Position numbers and translations under genes: made by a program. This document shows, piece after piece, positions 30,734 to 36,701 of a stretch of 36,701 nucleotides of DNA. How positions within the stretch are numbered: position 1 is the first letter of the stretch; every line of letters starts with the position of its first letter. The notes below the pieces were generated by a model. It worked only from the letters and a program-made list of their open reading frames with translations, did not search any database and was not told the origin of the DNA. The DNA is taken from contig JBGVOM010000084.1 of NCBI GenBank assembly GCA_045126515.1, positions 1-36,701 of the forward strand. The letters are read 5' to 3'. This DNA comes from RUG11237 sp045126515 (GTDB taxonomy: Bacteria > Bacillota > Clostridia > Lachnospirales > Lachnospiraceae).

Positions 30734-33718
30734 CTAATTATCAAAATTGTACTTATAGAAAACTCTGCAAGTTTTTCCTTCCAAAATGTTCCGCATGGAT
30801 CGATCGCGCCGTAACTCATCTGCGGTCTTCCAAAGATTTCCGCCTCTTTCAATGCGATAGTGGTTTTCTCTTAGTTCACTGTGTATGATCAGATATAGAG
30901 CAAATTTTTTTTGACCAATAGTACCCTTAGATAAATCCTTAACCAACTCCGTTTCATACCAATTGACATAGGCATCTTCTTTGCGATGGTGCTGCCTGGA
31001 ATAGCGATACTGATGAGCCAGTGCAAAAGTGAGAGCAAGATTCCTTCTATACTGATTTGGTGTGTTTTTCTTATCATAGGAGTACCATCCGGCTGCATCA
31101 AATTTGTGATAACCTCTAATACCGTGTTTCTGGATTATATAATTGCAAAAATCGGAGCAAAAGCCGTCAAATAAATCGATAGGATACTTTCGATATTCAT
31201 TATTCTGTATATAATATTTTCGGTTGCTTTCAGAACTGTTACAAGCTTTAAAAGCTTTCTGAATTGCTTTATCCAGTTGCTTGGCCAAAGATGCTTTCTG
31301 TGCCACCGTTCTTCCGAGATCTCTTCCCAACCTACAAAGAAAGTCGTCACTTGCTCCAATACTTAAGATAGGAGAAAGATGAGACAAAGTTTCCAGAATG
31401 TTTTCCCAACTCATATGATAATAATTCTGTAAAAGCATATAGGCGAAAAGGTCGTTGTTGTTTTTAAGCTGATGTTCGCACTGTTGTACGCAAACATCGA
31501 TCATATTGTGAAACAGAATTTTCTCGATTTTTCCCAGAGAACACAAACGCATAAATAATGGAAAGTGGTTTCGGAGTAACTGTTTATGCTCCAGAGTGAT
31601 ATGAATCAGTTTATTACGCAGGAGTGCGTCACATTTGAATCCTGAATCAAGAGCAACTTGCTCGAAACCGCAATCGAACAAAGTATTCCAGATACGTACC
31701 ACATCATCTGCAGAATTCTCTTCAGATAATACTAAAATACTCAGAATATTCTCGAAATCTTTTGGATTCTCCGTCCAATAGATTGTTTGGAGTGTGTTGC
31801 GGAAATTAGAACCGTTAAGAGCAAATCTTTCATTCATGTCTACAGCGATTAAGTAATACCAAATAATATCTGGGATGCTTTTGTAGATAGTAGGGGTCTT
31901 GTTTGTGTCCATTAACAATCCATGATTGATTAAGGCATTTATTTGCTGACGGTTTATCCCGCAGGAAGATAGTCGGAAACGCAAGCTATGAATCGTTCGA
32001 AGATGATTTGCAATTATTTCTGCATCTATCATAATAGACTGACTGCCACGGGCTAAAAGACGGAAAAATGTATCACAGAATGCAGGAAATAAAAAATTAT
32101 TATATGAAAGAAAAGACCAATCATCGTTTTGCTGCGCATAGACAATTAGAACATTGATCAACAATGGGTTGTAGTAATTGGTGGAAGAAACAGACTCTTT
32201 CCAAATCCAATCTGGTGAATTACATGGTTGTTGCCGCCAAAGTATACGCTGAGGAAGGTCTTGTTTTCGATACCAATCATCCAACTGAAACCATTGACCG
32301 ACCAGTGAGTCGCTTAATTCCGCACGCCATTTGTATGTATAGTTTGTAAAATAACTGCGATATTGATCTTGAAAATCTTTTCCGCTGCCTGTCTGTAACA
32401 TAATTATCCATTTGACATAGATTCTTGAATTTTTTCTAATCACATCGCGCAGATACTTCATGTCAATACCCGATTGGAAATATTCATGGACATCATCCAA
32501 TACAATAACGAGTGTATGATTTGCAAAGGCATCTAGGAATTCAGTTAGTGTATGTTTTGAACCCAATAGTTCCGTAAATGCGTTGACCAGACTTGTGTGC
32601 AAATTATCAGGAACTGTGGGGCTTACGATAAGGAATACTGGTGTGAACTCATCATGGCGTAGTTTCCACATATGCTTTGCTGCTTCTATGGCAAAACTTG
32701 TTTTACCGCTGCCAAAGTATCCTGAGATAAACATACAGTTGTTGTAATGCGGAGATTCGAGCTTCTCTTTTATGGAAATAAGGGGGAACACATTGGGAGC
32801 TTTGCGTGTTAAGGTGGCCTCATATTTTAAAATCAGAAAAGAGGCTATCTTTGACATTGATATGTAGATACCAATTTCATCTAGAAAACTGTTGAGTAAT
32901 TTGAATTCCTTAGTATCAGGTTTAACATTTGCTAACAAACGGCGAATCCAATTGTCAGATACAAAATGTTCTAATTCAGAGAATAATAAGGTATCTTGCC
33001 AATATACGTTTTTTGAGTCCAAAGGAAACCATGTATTTTCATTCATGCAAGTTTGCAAATACTCTATATACCTATCTGGTGCAAAAAGGCAAGGATTGTT
33101 TGGGTTTTCTTTGTGGAGGATGAAAGGAATTTTTGCATCAGTGAGGATTCTTTGGAAAGCAGTACCGACTATACCATATACCCTAACAGCGCTCTGTTTA
33201 TCAGTCGTTTCGTCAGTAAGCAGACCATCAATGCAATTGCCAACGATAATAGGTGCACCAGAAAAGCCTGAATAAGTTGAAAGACTGTTGACTCCAGGTT
33301 CTAATGTAATGTTGGCTTGGTAATCGTAATCAGGATATACATTTGATTGTGCCACATATTTCAAAGGATAGGAATCTCTGGGGGTAGGTGCATCTAGCCA
33401 CAGAATGTATGCGGATGCGGTTATTTCTGTATTATCGGTGGAGGCTCTGAGCAGCAGGGGACGGAAAGGACGGGACTCTGGCAAAGTTAAAAAGCTGCAA
33501 GAATGAATTGTGTAGATATTGGATTTCCAGAGCGTATACTCCCAAGTATTTTCATTGGGCTCGAAACGAATCTGGATAGGTGTATTGTTTTTTTCAGCAT
33601 CAAATAATACGTGCTCCGCGGTCACGATTTGATTGGGGGATACTAAAAAACCAATTCCATTTTGTGAGCCACAATGGATATGACAAATTTGTGAGTAAAT
33701 ATAATCGTCCTGAGTCAT
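30734..33718 (-). CDS. Trypsin-like protease-STAND ATPase, putative defence protein
   Basis: This 994-residue protein has an N-terminal chymotrypsin-fold domain (about 10-200) with the His motif TAEHV (His36) and the nucleophile GFSGAP (Ser153). The usual acid motif seems to be SFLTLP, so the third catalytic residue may be missing. A STAND/P-loop ATPase follows: Walker A GYFGSGKTS (333-341, Lys339) and Walker B LVIVLDD (Asp408, Asp409). The last ~500 residues look helical and probably sense a ligand. The ATG overlaps the stop of the MBL gene (ATGA) and has GGTGAG upstream. Proteases fused to STAND ATPases act in prokaryotic immunity. With its MBL partner it resembles AVAST type I; that assignment is from memory of domain content. 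Confidence 0.82.
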   Translation of the reverse strand: MTQDDYIYSQICHIHCGSQNGIGFLVSPNQIVTAEHVLFDAEKNNTPIQIRFEPNENTWEYTLWKSNIYTIHSCSFLTLPESRPFRPLLLRASTDNTEITASAYILWLDAPTPRDSYPLKYVAQSNVYPDYDYQANITLEPGVNSLSTYSGFSGAPIIVGNCIDGLLTDETTDKQSAVRVYGIVGTAFQRILTDAKIPFILHKENPNNPCLFAPDRYIEYLQTCMNENTWFPLDSKNVYWQDTLLFSELEHFVSDNWIRRLLANVKPDTKEFKLLNSFLDEIGIYISMSKIASFLILKYEATLTRKAPNVFPLISIKEKLESPHYNNCMFISGYFGSGKTSFAIEAAKHMWKLRHDEFTPVFLIVSPTVPDNLHTSLVNAFTELLGSKHTLTEFLDAFANHTLVIVLDDVHEYFQSGIDMKYLRDVIRKNSRIYVKWIIMLQTGSGKDFQDQYRSYFTNYTYKWRAELSDSLVGQWFQLDDWYRKQDLPQRILWRQQPCNSPDWIWKESVSSTNYYNPLLINVLIVYAQQNDDWSFLSYNNFLFPAFCDTFFRLLARGSQSIMIDAEIIANHLRTIHSLRFRLSSCGINRQQINALINHGLLMDTNKTPTIYKSIPDIIWYYLIAVDMNERFALNGSNFRNTLQTIYWTENPKDFENILSILVLSEENSADDVVRIWNTLFDCGFEQVALDSGFKCDALLRNKLIHITLEHKQLLRNHFPLFMRLCSLGKIEKILFHNMIDVCVQQCEHQLKNNNDLFAYMLLQNYYHMSWENILETLSHLSPILSIGASDDFLCRLGRDLGRTVAQKASLAKQLDKAIQKAFKACNSSESNRKYYIQNNEYRKYPIDLFDGFCSDFCNYIIQKHGIRGYHKFDAAGWYSYDKKNTPNQYRRNLALTFALAHQYRYSRQHHRKEDAYVNWYETELVKDLSKGTIGQKKFALYLIIHSELRENHYRIERGGNLWKTADELRRDRSMRNILEGKTCRVFYKYNFDN

Positions 33719-34887
33719 AAGTTCTCACCTTCTTCATTGGTAATGATTGATGATACGATAGAATGATAACGATACTTTTTCTCACATCGATCATTATGAA
33801 ATAATTCAAAGACGGGGCTATGATAATTGAACACAAGATAACGTGTTCCTATGGTGGGACGGGTAACAAGTCTTGCCAGCGTTTCTTTTCCGGGATGTTT
33901 ATATCTTTTGCTGTTAGTAGAAATAAGATATTTTTTTCCGTCCAGCTTATCTGGTAGGGAAAGACAATTCCGGGTGGATCCGTGGTGAGGAAGTTTGATT
34001 ATTTCATATTTGGTTGGCAAATTTTTATGTTCAATAGCGGGAAGAATATCCTGCGCAGCAGCATCGCCGGGAAACAGAAAATGCTTACCATAGAAAGTGA
34101 TACATATGGCGATGGAGGAGGTGTTTGTGACGGATAGATCTTTAGTGGCTATAGCTGCAGCCCAGTTTTCAATTTGATCTATTTGCAGCGATGTTCTGGA
34201 AATAGCATGGAAATCCCAATCGCTGGTGTCATCATCCCGGAGAAGATGCTCAAAGGCGATTTCGCTCTCTGGTGTCAGAGATATCTGCTTGTTACCTCTA
34301 GCCTGGCATAAGAAACGCATAAAATAGTTTTGCAATGCGTCTAGTTGGTCTGAAGTTGGTAAAAGAAAGTCTATGCGGAAGTTAGCCGAAGGAATCATAG
34401 GAGGCGTGTCACAAGTGATTTTCTTGGTGCTTATTTTGCGGCTAGCCAGGAGACTCCCTAGAGACAGTGCCTGCTTTGAACTGATGGGATGCGTGCCATC
34501 CGGGAAATCATTATGTCGATGTTGAAAGATAATACGCTGATAGGCAACTTGGTTATCGGATACAGAGTTGAATGAGTTCGTATTCAGGACTTGTCTTAAT
34601 CCGTTGAACCATACCTCTTCGACTAAGCTACTATATTCCTCGCTTTGAAAAAGTTTGATTGCACCTCCAATATGATCGTTATCTATGTGAGAAATAAGCA
34701 GAATATTGATTTTCTGCTTTTTCTCAATTAACTGGTCCAAAAGAGGTTTCAATTGAGTAGCCCAGCACTTTCCGGGTCCTGTATCTATTAGAATAGAATA
34801 TTTCTTGGAATCGAAGCAAAATTCAAGAAAAAAACAATCGCCTTCTTCACATTCTAACATAGTGATTCGATACTCTCCGTCTTTCAT
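33715..34887 (-). CDS. MBL-fold hydrolase, partner of the STAND protein
   Basis: This 390-residue metallo-beta-lactamase-fold protein of the ComEC/Rec2-like type has the metal motif SHIDNDH (His67, Asp69, Asp71, His72) and later motifs LFPGDA (metal-bridging Asp) and KLPHHGS. It has no membrane domain. It would cleave a phosphodiester or other substrate. The ATG at 34887 has AGGAAG 8 bases upstream; a GTG 3 codons earlier overlaps that site. A promoter with perfect TATAAT precedes it. It is the first gene of a coupled operon with the protease-STAND gene (ATGA overlap), and it is probably the effector or the regulator of that system. Confidence 0.88.
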   Translation of the reverse strand: MKDGEYRITMLECEEGDCFFLEFCFDSKKYSILIDTGPGKCWATQLKPLLDQLIEKKQKINILLISHIDNDHIGGAIKLFQSEEYSSLVEEVWFNGLRQVLNTNSFNSVSDNQVAYQRIIFQHRHNDFPDGTHPISSKQALSLGSLLASRKISTKKITCDTPPMIPSANFRIDFLLPTSDQLDALQNYFMRFLCQARGNKQISLTPESEIAFEHLLRDDDTSDWDFHAISRTSLQIDQIENWAAAIATKDLSVTNTSSIAICITFYGKHFLFPGDAAAQDILPAIEHKNLPTKYEIIKLPHHGSTRNCLSLPDKLDGKKYLISTNSKRYKHPGKETLARLVTRPTIGTRYLVFNYHSPVFELFHNDRCEKKYRYHSIVSSIITNEEGENL

Positions 34888-34923
34888 TGTATTCACTTCC
34901 TAGCATTTTTTACATTTATTTTT

Positions 34924-34952
34924 ATTATACAAAAATGCCTGTGTTTTGACAA
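34924..34952 (-). promoter_or_regulatory. Near-consensus promoter of the MBL/STAND operon
   Basis: On the minus strand TTGTCA is followed after exactly 17 bases by TATAAT, about 35 bases upstream of the MBL ATG. This is close to the sigma-A consensus and implies constitutive expression of the operon. Confidence 0.75.
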
Positions 34953-35086
34953 TGCTGAAATACTATAGTTATCTTGTTAAGAAAAATCGCAGAAGACTTT
35001 AGTGTATACGGAGTTGTAGATAATCAAATTTTATGATTATGCTGTCGTTAATGTGTGATATCGGTGCTAGATATTTTAAAATGTCC

Positions 35087-35431
35087 TCATAAGTAGGCAT
35101 ATATTTCTTCAATATCAGAAAAATCAATAGTCACATTACCGATTTGAAGTAGGCGCCAGTATGTATCCACCGATACGACTGCTCCAGTAATCTGATGATA
35201 TTCCTGCTCATAGGTGCAGTAGTAGACCACTGTTACCATGGTTCTTTTACGAAGTTGGGATAATTGTTGATTCAGTTCTGCCTGGGCATCTTCTGCCAAA
35301 ATACGGCGGGATGTGGGTCGTCGCTCTTTCTCTGCGATGGCTTCCTTCAGCCCCTTTAAGGCATCAAATGGCGAAAATTGCTTTGCTCTCCGGGATGCAG
35401 GCATAGGCGCTTTTACTGTTGATCTAGCCAT
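35087..35431 (-). CDS. YolD-like protein
   Basis: This 115-residue protein is of the YolD-like family, with the characteristic start (ARSTVKAPMPASRRAKQFSPFDALKGL) and TMVTVVYYCTYEQEYHQITGAVVSVD, an SH3-like beta domain. YolD proteins are usually paired with UmuC/Y-family polymerases in phages and mobile elements, and are thought to help them. The ATG at 35431 overlaps the end of the polymerase gene by 8 bases. GGAGG lies 11 bases before it, slightly long. The longer reading begins at a TTG within the ribosome site and is rejected. Confidence 0.85.
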   Translation of the reverse strand: MARSTVKAPMPASRRAKQFSPFDALKGLKEAIAEKERRPTSRRILAEDAQAELNQQLSQLRKRTMVTVVYYCTYEQEYHQITGAVVSVDTYWRLLQIGNVTIDFSDIEEIYAYL

Positions 35432-36613
35432 TAGATTTATGTCCTCCAATCTGAAGATTTCTTTCTCTGCCGGTTGCAGCTGGATCGTAGTTCACACCTT
35501 TTAAGATGGCATTCTTTCCGTATTTTGCTTTGATACCCAGCATGGTTTCCTGGATGGCTCTGCTGCGGAGCTGTTCGGAAATATCATCGAACATATTGAG
35601 CTGATATACTCCACGATCTTCCACCACGCTGTTGCAGCACAGGCAGATACGGCGAATGGCATAGGCGGGGTTCACGATTCTTTTGTAAAGGGTGGCAATC
35701 GCAGGAACGATGATGGAATCTGCATTGGTTTCACAGGACAGTTTTGCTGTTCCTTTGGCGCTGCCGATGCACTGTGTATAGGAGTAGCCTACATAGAGGG
35801 ACACAGATTCTGTGGCCAGTTTTTTGCAACCATATCCAGACACAACTGATCCATCATTTCTCTAACGATGACCAGACCTTCCTCATAGCGATAGTCCCGC
35901 ATCAAAACCTGTCCGCTGGACAGGCTTTTTGATTTGGAGCGATATGCCTTAATATCCGCGATGGTGGTAGGCTCCCGGCCCCAGGCATGATCGATCAGCA
36001 GTTCCGCATCAATACCAAACCAGTCATAGAGGAAATCCTCCTTCATCATGGCAATGTCACGCATGGTGGTGATGCCATGATTTCTGAGTCGATCCGCCTT
36101 ACCGGATGCAATCTGCCAGAAGTCAGTGATGGGCTTATGATCCCAAAGCTTTTCCCAGTAGCTGTCTTCATCCAGCTCTGCTATAAAGTCTGATGTGTGC
36201 TTAGCATGGAGATCCAAAGCAATCTTAGCAAGATAGAGATTCGTACCAATGCCACAGGTAGAAATAGTTCCCACAGTATCACGCACATCATCGATGATTA
36301 TTTTTGCCAGCTCACGGGCAGACTTTTTGTAGAGCTTCAGATATGGCGTCACATCTAAAAATGATTCGTCGACGCTGTAGGTATGAATATCTTCTGGAGC
36401 AATGTATTTCAGAAAGACACCATGGATAGCTGCAGCACAATCGATATATAACTGCATCCGTGGAACAGCGGTTATGTATTGAATATGCCTGGGTATTTCT
36501 TTCACCCGGCAGCGGTTGGAGACTCCCTTTGCTTTTAAGGATGGCGATACAGCAAGACATATGTTATCTTCAGTAGCCGCCTGTCCAAAGTAGAGAAAAG
36601 CATTGTTACGCAA
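35424..36613 (-). pseudogene. Y-family DNA polymerase (UmuC-like), frame-disrupted
   Basis: This is a translesion polymerase of the UmuC/DinB group. The first frame (36613-35789) shows ICLAVSPSLKAK, YSVDESFLDV (catalytic acids Asp and Glu), the helix-hairpin-helix-like region RLRNHGITTM and the finger part. The second frame (35843-35424) continues with LATESVSLYVGYSYT and the little-finger domain. The frames join by a -1 shift in the run GCAAAAAAC at 35827-35819 (six A, where seven would keep the frame). The N-terminal ~40 residues, including the first catalytic Asp and the DLKSFYASVE-type motif, are missing and not encoded in the last 88 bases, so I call it a pseudogene. Confidence 0.82.
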
Positions 36614-36701
36614 CGGCTTATTTCAGATTAGACGAAAAGTAGTGTATATTCCGACTTCAGCAAGCCAAAAATGTCGTTATTCTCTGTCGTTCACCCCTTT
36701 T

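Noticed and set aside
1..36701. CRISPR arrays and tRNA or rRNA genes
   Set aside because: No regularly spaced repeats of the right length and no tRNA cloverleaf or rRNA-like sequence were found by eye; a proper search was not possible.

Overview
The window is an AT-rich accessory region from a low-GC, Gram-positive bacterium, most likely a gut Clostridium-like Firmicute (class Clostridia). The grounds are strong AGGAGG-type ribosome sites throughout, an AgrD-type thiolactone pheromone, a cysteine-rich KTR protein, tandem Tn916-like tyrosine recombinases with a small excisionase, a YolD/UmuC pair, and many hairpin terminators with U-runs. The species cannot be fixed from the sequence. The two insertion sequences are visibly more GC-rich than their surroundings.

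Layout. (1) 1-8.4 kb, nearly all on the minus strand, is the recombination end of an integrative element: two paralogous integrases, an excisionase-like HTH protein, a MazF-type toxin with a C-terminal zinc-ribbon-like tail, a small acidic protein, a region-4 sigma factor, a KTR protein, then a membrane-anchored protein paired with a phosphodiester glycosidase. No conjugation (type IV secretion) genes follow, so this is either an element end or a remnant. (2) 8.4-16.5 kb is a peptide-signalling and export locus: an agrA-agrC two-component pair, agrB plus a 46-residue agrD read from a GTG codon, a small secreted protein, and a three-gene ABC exporter whose large permease carries an M1-aminopeptidase-like extracellular domain without the zinc site. 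(3) 16.6-23.7 kb holds XRE regulators, two ECF-type sigma factors (one with a DUF4367-like membrane partner) and two small secreted proteins. A decayed IS21-family element with an 8-bp target duplication splits it. (4) 24.2-34.9 kb looks like a defence island: a 1150-residue metallophosphoesterase-STAND ATPase, a second heavily decayed IS21-family element, and an ATGA-coupled operon of an MBL-fold hydrolase with a trypsin-like-protease-STAND ATPase, behind a near-consensus promoter. (5) 35.1-36.6 kb is a YolD-like gene and a damaged Y-family polymerase gene.

How the parts may work together. The Agr locus would process AgrD in the membrane (AgrB), sense the peptide (AgrC) and act through the LytTR regulator AgrA, plausibly on agrBD and on the secreted protein and ABC exporter downstream. 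The sigma/anti-sigma units each lie just ahead of a small secreted protein and look like self-contained stress or signal modules. The two STAND proteins probably sense invaders: one is fused to a phosphoesterase, the other to a serine-protease domain and co-transcribed with an MBL protein, an arrangement resembling AVAST/Avs type I defence systems. The defence and signalling roles are inference from domain architecture. The coding regions, motifs, hairpins and repeats are read directly.
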